Positions 35,070-47,600 of a DNA stretch of 64,000 nt are shown here, in pieces. The position numbers and the translations under genes are program-made. This DNA is from Sternotherus odoratus. Its lineage: Eukaryota; Chordata; Testudines; Kinosternidae. The stretch's first letter is position 1. The number at the start of each line of letters is the position of its first letter. The stretch lies in contig JAVMKO010000006.1 in the NCBI GenBank assembly GCA_032164245.1, forward strand, positions 106,930,438-106,994,437, in the 5' to 3' direction. Below the pieces are notes generated by a model, which saw only the letters and a list, made by a program, of their open reading frames with translations, did not search any database and was not told where the DNA came from.

Positions 35070-35650
35070 TGATGAAGTGTGTGTGTGTGGGGGGGTGCTT
35101 AATGGTTTGTATGAATACTGTCTGCCTCAGTTTCCCTCATGTGCTGCATGATTAACCAGGTGGTGGGGACAATGGCATCTGTTCTTTGCAGAGACCCTTA
35201 GAGGCCCAGGGGTGAGTTCCCCTAGGTGCCTGGGCCCACTCAATGGACAGTTTATCTCCTGGCAACTGATGAGCTTGACCCGGGCAGGAAGCCAGACAAT
35301 TTCGACCAGCTGGAGAGGAAAGCCATGGGCTGGGACGGCTGCCGTGGGACAGACAGGTGCTGCCGGACGGTCTCAGGAAGTCAGAGACCAGCTCTGAGTC
35401 TGACCGAGCTGGATTTTGCTGTGCCGTCCCGCTCTCTGTGCTCATGATGAACGTTCCTCCACTGTTCCTTCCCCTGCTGACTGCAGAAGTCGGGGTGCAT
35501 GGCCCCTTTGGGGGATGCACAAGGCTTCCCCGGGTGTCTTCCGCAGGCGGACTCGAAGCAGGGAGCTCACAGCGTGGAACGGGGCACTCGAGGATCTGAG
35601 GTTGGTCCAAGGAGGCGGTGAAGCCCAGGAGACGTACCCTAGTGAGTGTG
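35070..35650 (+). mobile_element. LTR-like fragment, different family from the two solo LTRs
   Basis: Begins TGATGAAGTGTGTGTG and contains TGCCTCAGTTTCCCTCATGT and TTTATCTCCTGGCAACTGAT, words shared with turtle LTRs as I remember them. No terminal CA or target duplication could be fixed, so the end coordinates are approximate. Confidence 0.5.
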
Positions 35651-35699
35651 TCCTAGAGAGGACCCGATTCACGGCTGTCCAAGAGCACCAAGCCTGTTC

Positions 35700-36240
35700 A
35701 CCCCTGCGCCCCCAAAAGACTTTCAAGGAACCAAGACCCACAGTCCACGACTCTCAAAGAACTATAACCCTCAAAGATCCTCCAAGACTCCCAACCCCAT
35801 GACCTCCACAGAGCCACGATCCCCAATCAGGCAATGATTCTCAGAGATCTAAAACCCAAAGGCCTTCAAAGAACCACAATCCCCAACAAGCTAATGATTC
35901 TCAAAGAACAGTGACCCCCAACCCAACAACTCAAAGAGCCATGACCCCATATCAGCCAGTGATTCTGAAATGACCCTCAAAGACCTAGAATCCAATGGCC
36001 TTCAAAGAACCATCATGACCCCCAACCCAACAGCCTTCCAAGAGCCATGACCCCCAATCAGCCCATGATTCTCAAATGACCCTCCATAAGCCAATGATTC
36101 TCAAAGAGCCATCACCCGCAACCCAAAGGCCCTCGGAGCACTACACCCCCAATCCAGCGACCCCCTCAAGAGCCCATGATTCTGAGCCCCACAACCCAGA
36201 CGATCCTCAGAGCGCCACGGCCCCCAACCCAGCCACGGCC
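35700..36240. repeat. Degenerate tandem repeat GACCCCCAAC / GATTCTCAAAGA
   Basis: About ten irregular units of 40-60 bp contain CCAATGATTCTCAAAGA and ACCCCCAACCCA, strongly diverged from one another. This looks like an old minisatellite. Confidence 0.7.
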
Positions 36241-37390
36241 CGTAAAGAACAGCGCTGCGTCTTCCACCGAGTTTGCAATATTTTTTTTTGTTAACCTTTT
36301 TAAACAAAGCGACAAAATAAAATATCTGAGAACGAGGCACGAACAACAGAGGGGGGGGGGGAGAAGGAAGGAAAAAGAGGAGATGTAAAATGTAAACATC
36401 CGGTTTTCTGCCCTTCCTGCCCAGGATGGGGGGGGGGGTGGCATAAAAAGATGGGAGCTAAAAATAGAGGCTAGGGATCGGGGGTGGGGCTGTATCTCTA
36501 TATTCCAGTGTCTGTCCCATTAAATAAGACCTCGTGGCCAAACCCAAAATGTTTGTATACATAATTACAATACCGAGACATATATATAATATATGTGTAT
36601 AGAGAGACACGTATATACAAAGGGGGGACGGGGGGGCTTGTTGGGTGGCAGACGGGAGTTACACTGGCTGGGGTGGCAGCTAGCAGCGTGGTTTGTGGGA
36701 GAGGCGAACTGTGGGAATGAGGTTTGGCTGGAGGCAAAGAGCAGTAACGTGGTCTCCGGCTCCAAGGCGAAGTTAAAGCCATGTTTTGCGAAGACGGGAA
36801 ACTGAGGCACAGAAAGGGGGGGGGGGGATGACTTGGCTGAAGTTGCGTGGGCAGGGAGTGGCAGAGCCCATCCTGACTCCCAGCCCATCCCCCGCCTAGA
36901 GTCGGGGATAGAACCCAGGCGTCCTGGTGCGGTTTGCTAGCTCCCCATAGCCCCGCCCCTCTCCCAGCCAGCGTGAAAGTTAGTCTCCCATCTGAGACCC
37001 ACCCAGAGACCCCGGCTCCGTAGGGCCAGTGGGTGCCTCCTAGTGGTCGCACAGCGTACCACATCCAGAGACAGAGAAAATTCCAGTTATTGTAAGGGTG
37101 TTTGTTCATGCTTTTTATGGGGGGAGAGGGGTCGTTTAATGGGTCATGGGGGACTGGAGTGTGTTGATGGGGGGGGGTGAGGGAAGGGGAGGAGAGGCAG
37201 GGAATTGACAAGACAAAAGAGATAACCAAGGGAACATCCGGGGGGGGGGGGGGTATTGTCTAGGGGGCCAATTTAATCCCCCTGGGGCAAATTGGGGGGG
37301 GGGGACTATGAGGTGCTAGCTGGATACACTTGCTCCTGAAAAAGCCCCATAGCATCAGCCACTGGGGGGACTTTACTGGCTCCCTGTCCA
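36241..37390. other. Intergenic AT-richer sequence, no gene recognised
   Basis: Contains a T run (36281-36290), an AATAAA (about 36316), a TATATATAATATATGTGTAT stretch (about 36580), and a MIR-like piece at about 36790-36940 (GGGAAACTGAGGCACAGAAA ... GGGATAGAACCCAGGCGTCC). No splice-supported reading frame was found. Confidence 0.5.
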
Positions 37391-37429
37391 CCAACGCCGG
37401 GGACTCGATCAAATTTATCACGGCTCTCA

Positions 37430-38115
37430 CGTGAAATAAACTTTATTGAAACCCTGTCTGCAAACAGTGGGGCGTCAATAAAGCTCAGCCCAGCTCTTAC
37501 GTGGAATAGGATATTCTGTCTGCAAATGCTGGAGTGTCGATAAAGCTCATCCCTGGAATGCAATGCTCTAGCTGCGAACACTGGGTTGTCAATAAAGTTC
37601 ATCTTTCTTACAGGGAAGAAACTTTATTGACACCTAGTCAGCAAAGCAGGCCACCGATAAAGTTCACCATCTTTCCCAGAAGGAGACCGTAACAATGGGA
37701 CGCCAGGTGCCCTAGGTGAGGACAAGGAGTGAACTTTATTGACAGCCCAGGGTTGGCAGACAAGAGAACAGTCCAGTTCATCCAACACTGGGCTATCAAT
37801 AAAGTTTACTCCTTGCACAAAAATCCTGTCCTGGGAGATGGAAGAACTTTCTTGTTCTCTTGTCCGCAAGCACAGGGCAATCGATAAAGTTTCTCCCCTG
37901 GCACGTGACTTTATCGACGTCGTCTTGAGCGGTGGATGAATTTTACTGATGCCCTGTCAGGGAACACTGGGCTACTGATAAATAAAGAAAGGTGGTAAGG
38001 TGGTGCTGGAACACGGAAGAACTTATGGCCTGTCCGCATACACTGGGCTGTCAATAAAGTTCATCCGTCTTGCCAAGGAGAGTCAAAGTAGAAGAACTTT
38101 ATTGATACCCGTGTC
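37430..38115. repeat. Array of inverted-repeat units carrying AATAAA on both strands
   Basis: Roughly nine degenerate units of 70-90 bp pair an arm like GAACTTTATTGACA with an arm like TGTCAATAAAGTTCATC around a spacer with GCAAACACTGGGCT. Plus-strand AATAAA occurs at 37435, 37477, 37591, 37798, 37981 and 38053; minus-strand AATAAA (TTTATT) at 37442, 37623, 37735 and 38098. It lies 0.6-1.3 kb past the TBC1D10B stop codon and could supply its poly(A) site. Confidence 0.85.
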
Positions 38116-38698
38116 CATCAACAAGAACTGCGTTTGGGGGTGAGGAGCACAAAGGGGAGTGTTCCTGCTAGCCCGGGGGCAAGAGGGTGGCTCTTAACAC
38201 CAACCTCTCCCGAGGAGAGGGGCGGGGGGAGCATAGGGCTGGAGTGGTTAAATAGTTTAAAGGGGATTCTCCTATATACAGTAAAGGGGCTGGACTATTA
38301 TTAATACAATTATATTCTGGTTAAGACTTAAGGGGGACATGCCCAACACCCCTGGGAAATCGCTTGGCGGGAGGGGTGTACCTGTTTGTTCCACTGACGG
38401 GAGGGTAGGACCCAGAAACGAGGGGGAGGGCGGGGCGAGCACAGTAGTCGTTTGGCTTTCAAAGTCGTTAAGCGGGTCCCCTCCCGGCAGGAGGAAGATT
38501 GCGGGGCGCCCCCTGGAGGGGGGCTCAGAGCTCAACTCTCCGGCCCATCCCGACACCCTTTTGTCCTTTAGATTCCAGCTTCCTCCCAGCCGGAGATCCC
38601 CGCCCCCATCTGGGTCTCCCCAGCCCTTGGTCCTCGGCTGAATCTGTGGTGGGTCGGGGGCAGCAGGGCCCCCCCTGCTGTCCCACCCCCTCCTCAGC
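38116..38698 (-). other. Probable TBC1D10B 3' untranslated region
   Basis: Directly follows the TBC1D10B stop codon on the minus strand; no other gene is seen. The nearest minus-strand AATAAA is at 38098-38103 in the hairpin array. One near-CTCF match (GCGCCCCCTGGAGG) lies at about 38506. Confidence 0.45.
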
Positions 38699-41600
38699 TC
38701 AGAAATAAGTGTCCTGCAGCACAGAGCCCGCCGGGGAATCCCCGTCTTGCCCCCCGTCCTCGGCGTGGGGCGGGGCTTTGGGCTCCTTCCGGCGCATGGA
38801 GACCTTCCTCTCCTTCTTCTGCTTGGCTTCCTCCTTGGCCCGCTCCTTCTGCTGCTTCCGCTCCAGCTTCTCCTTCTCCTTCCGCTCCTGCTTCTCCCGC
38901 TCCTTCTGCAGCCGCTCCCGCTCCTTCTCCTGCTTCTCCCGCTCCTTCTGCAGCCGCTCCCGCTCCTTCTCCTTCTTCTTCGCTGCCCCCTTCTTGGGGC
39001 CCCCCAGCGGCGTGTTGTTCCCTGTGGGGGAGGGCAGGGCAGGGTGGAGCCCTTCTGACACCACCGGGCCCGGGGCAGTGGCCGGAGGGGGGGCAGCGGA
39101 GACGGCCAGGCTGCCCGCGGGGTGGGCGGGGGAGAAGTTGCCTGCCCCGCTCCCGCCCCGGGTGGCCCGCTGTTTCAAGGCGGTGAGGCTGAGCAGGCTG
39201 GCGCTGGAGGTCAGCGGGGGGTTCATGCGGCGCCGCTCCTCGTGGATGGCGTGGGAGCCGTGGAGGCGGCGCGAGGGTTTGTACTGCAGCTCCCCGCGGG
39301 TCTCGCGCCACTTCTTGAGCTGCGTGGTGTTCTCCCGCTCAATCAGCGCTTCCGTCACGGGCAGGTTCACCACCTACGGGCGGGAGGCACAGGTCAGGCG
39401 CCCGGCGGCACAGCGCCCTCTGGAGCGCTAGCCTGGCGTGAGCGCCCCCTGCCGGGTCACCCACCCCATCCCCTGCAGCACCCCCTAGCGCACGGGTGGG
39501 CCAACTACAGCCCACAGGCCTGATCCTGCCCAGCAGCCATTCTAATCCAGGCTGCGAGCTCCCGCTAGGGAGCGGGGTCTGGCGCTTGTCCCACTCCAGC
39601 CGGGGCGCAGGGTCGGGGGCCGCACCACACAGCTCCCGGAAGCTGTGGCATGGTGCAGCTCCAGCTCCTACACGCTCCAATGGTCCCCTCTGGTGATCCA
39701 ATGCCATCTGCAGGGGTGGTGCCTGCCGACGGGGTGGCGTGCAGAGCTGCCTGGATGCACCTCTGCATAGGAGCCGGAGACGGGACGTGCCACTGCTTCT
39801 GGGAGCCACTTGAGGTAAGCGCCACTTGGATCCTGCACCCCTGAGCCTCCCCCAGCCCTGATCCTCCCCCCCTCAGCCCTAATCCTCCCCCCCCCGAACC
39901 ACTCAATCCCAGCTCAGAGCACCTTCCTGCACCCCAAACTCTCATCGCCAGCCCCACCCCAGAGCCTGCAATCCCAGCCCGAGACTGCACCCCTTCCCAC
40001 ACCCCTGCCCCAGCCCTGATACCCCTCCCGCCCTCCAAACTCCTCAGCCCCACCCCAGAGCCTGCACCCCCAACCAGAGCCCGCACCCCCAACCCCAATT
40101 TTGTGAGCAGTCATGGCCCACCATGCAATTTCCATTCCCCAACGTGGCCCACCCCTGCCCTAATGCCACATTGGGGCCAGCGCTAACTGCGAGGGGAGAG
40201 CCCGTACCCACTCCCTGCATCACAGCGCCCCCTACTCTCGCCCTAGGGCATCGGGGCCAGCCTGACTGCCCGGGAGAGCGCCCCCTCCGGAGTCCCTGCC
40301 CCACTCCCTGCAGCACAGCGCCCCCTAGAGCTGGACTGGGGCACTGGGGCCAGCCCTGACTGCCGGGGGAGAGCGCCCCCTGCTGAGCAATGGTGGTCTC
40401 CCTGCCGGGTCCTTACATAGCGCGGTCCGGGCGGGGCTCACCTCGTGGATGAGGAAGTCCTCTTGCATGATCTGAGCGGGCAGGTTGCGCAGCTTCTCCA
40501 TCGTCTCGTACATGCCCTGGCAGCTGCGCAGCTTGTCCACCGAGCCCAGAGCGTTCCGGAGAAGGACCAGGCCCACCCGGAAGACGATCTTCACCCCTGG
40601 GGTGGGGAAAGGGGAGAGAGACGGGGGTGAGTCATGGAGTTTTCAGGAGACCTGGAAACTCCATGAGGGTGGAGAGCGGAGGTGGGATCAACTGGATGGG
40701 AAATCTGGGTTGGGTTGGGCTGGAGGGGATGACTGGGTTGGACTGGGTTGAGTTGATGGAAGATGAGTTAACAGATTGGGCTGATGCAGTGAGCTGGGTT
40801 GGATGCATGGTTCATATGGGTTGGGTGGGGTTGTAGGGAGTGGCTGAGGGATGGATGGTTGATTTGCACTGGGTTGAATGGTTGGTTGGACAGTTGGGTT
40901 GGGATGGGACGACGGGTGGAGAATGGGTTGGGTTGGGAAGGGACGGCGGGTGGAGAATGGGTTGGGTTGGGAAGGGACGGCGGGTGGAGAATGGGTTGGG
41001 TTGGGAAGGGACGGCGGGTGGAGAATGGGTTGGGTTGGTCGGACGGCGGGTGGAGAATGGGTTGGGTTGGGAAGGGACGGCGGGTGGAGAATGGGTTGGG
41101 TTGGGAAGGGACGGCGGGTGGAGAATGGGTTGGGTTGGGAAGGGACGGCGGGTGGAGAATGGGTTGGGTTGGTCGGACGGCGGGTGGAGAATATGTTGGG
41201 TTGGGTTGGGAAGGGACGGCGGGTGGAGAATGGGTTGGGTTGGGAAGGGACGGCGGGTGGAGAATGGGTTGGGTTGGGAAGGGACGGCGGGTGGAGAATG
41301 GGTTGGGTTGGGAAGGGACGGCGGGTGGAGAATGGGTTGGGTTGGGATGGGACGGCGGGTGGAGAATGGGTTGGGTTGGTCGGACGGCGGGTGGAGAATG
41401 GGTTGGGTTGGTCGGACGGCGGGTGGAGAATGGGTTGGGTTGGTCGGACGGCGGGTGGAGAATATGTTGGGTTGGGTTGGTCGGACGGCGGGTGGAGAAT
41501 GGGTTGGGTTGGGAAGGGACGGCGGGTGGAGAATGGGTTGGGTTGGGAAGGGACGGCGGGTGGAGAATGGGTTGGGTTGGGAAGGGACGGCGGGTGGAGA

Positions 41601-44600
41601 ATGGGTTGGGTTGGTCGGACGGCGGGTGGAGAATGGGTTGGGTTGGTCGGACGGCGGGTGGAGAATATGTTGGGTTGGGTTGGTCGGACGGCGGGTGGAG
41701 AATGGGTTGGGTTGGGAAGGGACGGCGGGTGGAGAATGGGTTGGGTTGGGAAGGGACGGCGGGTGGAGAATGGGTTGGGTTGGGAAGGGACGGCGGGTGG
41801 AGAATGGGTTGGGTTGGGAAGGGACGGCGGGTGGAGAATGGGTTGGGTTGGGAAGGGACGGCGGGTGGAGAATGGGTTGGGTTGGGATGGGACGGCGGGT
41901 GGAGAATGGGTTGGGTTGGGATGGGACGGCGGGTGGAGAATGGGTTGGGTCGGTCGGACGGCGGGTGGAGAATGGGTTGGGTCGGTCGGACGGCGGGTGG
42001 AGAATGGGTTGGGTCGGTCGGACGGCGGGTGGAGAATGGGTTGGGTCGGTCGGACGGCGGGTGGAGAATGGGTTGGGTCGGTCGGACGGCGGGTGGAGAA
42101 TGGGTTGGGTCGGTCGGACGGCGGGTGGAGAATGGGTTGGGTTGGGAAGGGACGGCGGGTGGAGAATGGGTTGGGTTGGGAAGGGACGGCGGGTGGAGAA
42201 TGGGTTGGGTTGGGAAGGGACGGCGGGTGGAGAATGGGTTGGGTTGGGAAGGGACGGCGGGTGGAGAATGGGTTGGGTTGGGATGGGACGGCGGGTGGAG
42301 AATGGGTTGGGTTGGTCGGACGGCGGGTGGAGAATGGGTTGGGTTGGTCGGACGGCGGGTGGAGAATGGGTTGGGTCGGTCGGACGGCGGGTGGAGAATG
42401 GGTTGGGTTGGGAAGGGACGGCGGGTGGAGAATGGGTTGGGTTGGGAAGGGACGGCGGGTGGAGAATGGGTTGGGTTGGTCGGACGGCGGGTGGAGAATG
42501 GGTTGGGTTGGTCGGACGGCGGGTGGAGAATGGGTTGGGTCGGTCGGACGGCGGGTGGAGAATGGGTTGGGTTGGGAAGGGACGGCGGGTGGAGAATGGG
42601 TTGGGTTGGGAAGGGACGGCGGGTGGAGAATGGGTTGGGTTGGGAAGGGACGGCGGGTGGAGAATGGGTTGGGTTGGGAAGGGACGGCGGGTGGAGAATG
42701 GGTTGGGTTGGGAAGGGACGGCGGGTGGAGAATGGGTTGGGTTGGGATGGGACGGCGGGTGGAGAATGGGTTGGGTTGGTCGGACGGCGGGTGGAGAATG
42801 GGTTGGGTTGGTCGGACGGCGGGTGGAGAATGGGTTGGGTTGGTCGGACGGCGGGTGGAGAATGGGTTGGGTTGGTCGGACGGCGGGTGGAGAATGGGTT
42901 GGGTCGGTCGGACGGCGGGTGGAGAATGGGTTGGGTTGGTCGGACGGCGGGTGGAGAATGGGTTGGGTTGGTCGGACGGCGGGTGGAGAATGGGTTGGGT
43001 CGGTCGGACGGCGGGTGGAGAATGGGTTGGGTTGGTCGGACGGCGGGTGGAGAATGGGTTGGGTTGGTCGGACGGCGGGTGGAGAATATGTTGGGTTGGG
43101 TTGGGTTGGGATGGGACGATGGACCTAGTTGGAAGGTTGGTTTGGTTTGACTGGCTGGGTTGGACTAAATCGGCCGATGGATTGTGCTGGACAGTGACAC
43201 TCATACAGCAGGCTGGCCGGAGGTCTCACCCTCACAGAAGAACATATCCCAGACACGCAGCACCGAACCCCAGGGCAGGGTGCGGGAGAAGATGCACATG
43301 AACCACTCGGTCATGTAGAGGATGGGGTCGATCTTGTATTTCTTCAGGTGCCGATAGGCCATGGGGGATGCCCGGCGCAGCAGGGCAAAGAAGATCTCTC
43401 CATCCAGCTGGATGGCTTCCTGCCAGGGGGAGGGAAACACATCAGCCCTTGCCCCACCTCTGCCATTCTCCGCCCGTCCCACCTGGTGCCCCACCCCATC
43501 CCTAAACACCCTCCTTTGTCCCCCCATCTCTCAACATTCCCCCTTCACCTCCATTCCTCACTGCTCTCCCCCACAAGGCTCCCCATTCCCCATCCCCTGC
43601 CATCAACCCCCTCCTTCCCCATATGCTCCTCCCTGTCCCCATCCCCCAACACACCAACGATCACGCGGCAGAACCCCCCTCCCAGAGAGGGGGAGGCGGA
43701 CTCCAGCCCCGAGACCGCCCTGCCCTACTCACCAGGCCGGCGCTGTAATAACCTGGCAGGTACTTCTCACAGATCTGCACCAGGCACCAGAAGGCTTGCT
43801 GTGGGGACGGAGAGAAGGGAGACACGTCAGACAGACCCCTAGACACACTACAGACCCCCAAGGGCGAGGATCCAGCCTCTCCCCTCCAAGTGTTAACTCA
43901 GCTTTCTGCCTCCCCTGGGGTCTGCGGTGCTCAGTCTCCCCCAGCCCGGAGTGACACAGCTAGGTCACTCAAAACTCCTACCCCACATTAGCTGACTCAG
44001 ATTGAAGCCGGAGCTGCGGCGTTACTGCTGTTTTCAGTCCCGTTTGCCACCGCGGGTTGAAACACAGCCTGAGGGTTTCGCTGTGCGGACACGCCCTAAG
44101 AGAGTGCCAGGCAGGCCCACAGCCAGAGTCCGGCGACACGGGAATGGTGGAAGAAGGGGAAAAAACCCAACAGGTGTACCAGGGGGGAGACGACGAAGGC
44201 AACGGACAGACTGACCAGACTGGGACGGACAGAGCAACAGACAATGCTTCCGGCTGGAGAGCGAGAGGGAGAAACAGGAGCCGGAAAACCAGACACATGA
44301 AACACAATCCCACAAGAGAGACATGGACGGACCGACAGACTGCACAGACGCCGTGTCAGCTGAGATTGCACAGAGCAGGGGAGAGAACCCAGGAGTCCTG
44401 ACCCTCAGCCTCCCCAGTTCTAATCACTAGACCCCACTCCCCTCCTACAGCTGGGAGAGAACCCAGGAGTCCTGGCCCTCAGCCTCCCCAGTTCTAATCA
44501 CTAGACCCCACTCCCCTCCTACAGCTGGGAGAGAACCCAGGAGTCCTGACCCTCAGCCTCCCCAGTTCTAATCACTAGACCCCACTCCCCTCCTACAGCT

Positions 44601-47600
44601 GGGAGAGAACCCAGGAGTCCTGGCCCTCAGCCTCCCCCGTTCTAATCACTAGACCCCACTCCCCTCCTACAGCTGGGAGAGAACCCAGGAGTCCTGGCTC
44701 CCAGTCCCCCCGCTCTAACCCATCATACCCCACTCCCCTCCCAGAGCTGGGGATAGAACCCAGGAGTCCTGGCTCCCAGTCTCCCTGCTCTAACCCATCA
44801 TACCCCACTCCCCTCCCAGAGCTGGAGAGAGAACCCAGGAGTCCTGGCCCTCAGCCTCCCCAGTTCTAATCACTAGACCCCACTCCCCTCCTACAGCTGG
44901 GAGAGAACCCAGGAGTCCTGGCCCTCAGCCTCCCCCGTTCTAATCACTAGACCCCACTCCCCTCCTACAGCTGGGAGAGAACCCAGGAGTCCTGGCCCTC
45001 AGCCTCCCCAGTTCTAATCACTAGACCCCACTCCCCTCCTACAGCTGGGATAGAACCCAGGAGTCCTGGCTCCCAGCCCCAAATCCAGGAAGTGCCTGGA
45101 GGTAAAACCAGCCAGACACGTAAGAGAAGATCGAGAAAGGGGTGACCCTGGGGCTTTCCCAAAAGGGGGGGGGGGGCTCTCGCTCAGCCACAGGGGGCGC
45201 TAGCCGGCTGCTCTTACCTCAGCAGGCATGTGCATCAGCAGGACAGCAGCCACGGGCGCCTGGGCTTGGCAGTACCCCTCGTCGGGCCGGTAAATGGTGT
45301 AGGCTTTTAGGATGCGGTATAAGTCCTGCTGGCTGTGGGCAGGAAAGGGACGGGGGTTAGACAGACGAGGGGCCTTGCCCTCCGGGGGGCGCCGGCTCTG
45401 CCCCGGCTCAGGAAAGGGACGGGGGTTAGACAGACGAGGGGCCTTGCCCTCCAGGGGGCGCCGGCTCTGCCCCGGCTCAGGAAAGGGACTAGGGGGTTCC
45501 GGTCTCACCCATGGCCTCCCCTGGCGGCGAACATCTCGTGGAAGGGGAACTGCCGGTGCAGATCCTTCTCAATCACATCCAGCCACTTGGGGTCCCCGGG
45601 CTGGCGCTCCAGCTCCTAGGAGTCACAGGGAGAGGGGGTGAGCCCCGGCTGCCCATGCCCCCCCTCCCCCGCCGCTCCCCGCCCCGCCCCGGGGGGCCCT
45701 GCACCTCGAACTTGTTGGGGTTCTGATCCAGGAGCTCCTTGCTGTTGGACAGCAGCTGCCAGGCCTTGGCCCGGAGGGAGGAGGGGATCCCCTTCCGGCA
45801 GCGCAGCTTCACCTGCCAACACAAGAGCCGCCATGTTAGCACGGCACAGCGCCCCCTGCTGGGCCGGAAACTCCGCCCACAGACAGCACCCTGCCCCGCC
45901 CCACAGCGCCCCCTGCTGGGCCGGAAACTCCGCCCACAGACAGCACCCTGCCCCGCCCCACAGCGCCCCCTGCTGGGCCGGAAACTCCGCCCACAGACAG
46001 CACCCTGCCCCGCCCCACAGCGCCCCCTGCTGGGCCGGAAACTCCACCCACAGACAGCACCCTGCCCCGCCCCACAGCGCCCCCTGCTGGGCCGGAAACT
46101 CCGCCCACAGACAGCACCCTGCCCCGCCCCACAGCGCCCCCTGCTGGGCCGGAAACTCCGCCCACAGACAGCACCCTGCCCCGCCCCACAGCGCCCCCTG
46201 CTGGGCCGGAAACTCCGCCCACAGACAGCACCCTGCCCCGCCCCACAGCGCCCCCTGCTGGGCCGGAAACTCCGCCCACAGACAGCACCCTGCCCCGCCC
46301 CACAGCGCCCCCTGCTGGGCCGGAAACTCCACCCACAGACAGCACCCTGCCCCGCCCCACAGCGCCCCCTGCTGGGCCGGAAACTCCGCCCACAGACAGC
46401 ACCCTGCCCCGCCCCACAGCGCCCCCTGCTGGGCCGGAAACTCCGCCCACAGACAGCACCCTGCCCCGCCCCACAGCGCCCCCTGCTGGGCCGGAAACTC
46501 CGCCCACAGACAGCACCCTGCCCCGCCCCACAGCGCCCCCTGCTGGGCCGGAAACTCCGCCCACAGACAGCACCCTGCCGCGCCCCACAGCGCCCCCTGC
46601 TGGGCCGGAAACTCCGCCCACAGACAGCACCCTGCCCCGCCCCACAGCGTCCCCTGCTGGGCCGGAAACTCCGCCCACAGACAGCACCCTGCCCCGCCCC
46701 ACAGCGCCCCCTGCTGGACCAGGCCAGAACAGAGTAGACAGGAGCTCCACCCACAGCCAGCACCCCGCCCCCTCCCCACAGCACCCCCTGCTGGGCTGGG
46801 CCGGAGGAGTCAGGAGATCCCCTCACAGCGCCCCCTGCTGGGCGAGGAGAGGCTGGAGGAGCTGGGAGCCCCCCCCACCGCCAGCACCCTGCCCCTCCCC
46901 CCAGAGCGCCCCCCGCTGGGCCGGGCCGGGGCTGTGGAAGCGACTCACCTTCTGGAACCGCCGTGAGAGCCATTTCTCCCAGTGGCAAAACATGTCGAGC
47001 CACTTCAACTCCCGCTGCCGCGCCACGTCCACCGGGATGGCGCACTCCCTGCGGGGGTGGGGGGGAGAGGGGATCAGAGACATGGCAGTGCCAGCGGGGT
47101 GAGCTTCCCCACAGCAGTGCCCTGGAGTGGGGGCAGGGCAGCTGGCACAGGGAGCTTCCCCACCCAGAGGAGGGGATGGGGGAGCAGGAAGCAGACGACC
47201 CCCGCTGGGGTCCGTCAGCTCCCAACCTCCAATGAGAACTGGGGCCCTATCAAACCATCTGGGATGTTTGTAATTACCACAGGGACCCAGGCTCCGCCCC
47301 CCGCCCCCCCCGCACTCCTGCCAGTGCCCCTCACTCCCGACCCGCAGCCCCTGCCAGACCAGCCTCCCCCCCCCCGCACGCCTGCCAGTGCCCCTCACTC
47401 CCGACCCTCAGCCCCTGCCAGCCCAGCCCTGGGCTCCCCCGCCCCCCTGCCAGTGCCCCTCACTCCCGACCCGCTGCCCCTGCCAGCCCGGCCCTGGGCT
47501 CCCCCGCCCCCAGCTCTGCCAAAACTCCATCCCAGGTGGGTGTGATGGGGAAGTGAAATTAACAAGGTCCAAAGTGAAATAGATCAGCCCGGTTTCCATT

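Noticed and set aside
40799..43204. Reading frames of 760-840 codons on both strands
   Set aside because: They lie wholly in a 32/34-bp minisatellite inside TBC1D10B intron 7; all plus frames are open at once, and the peptide is a simple repeat without start context or splice support.
45573..47225. A 550-codon minus-strand frame overlapping TBC1D10B exon 3
   Set aside because: Only the segment 45705-45812 is a real exon; the rest is the 57-bp intronic array, which is open because its unit length is divisible by three.
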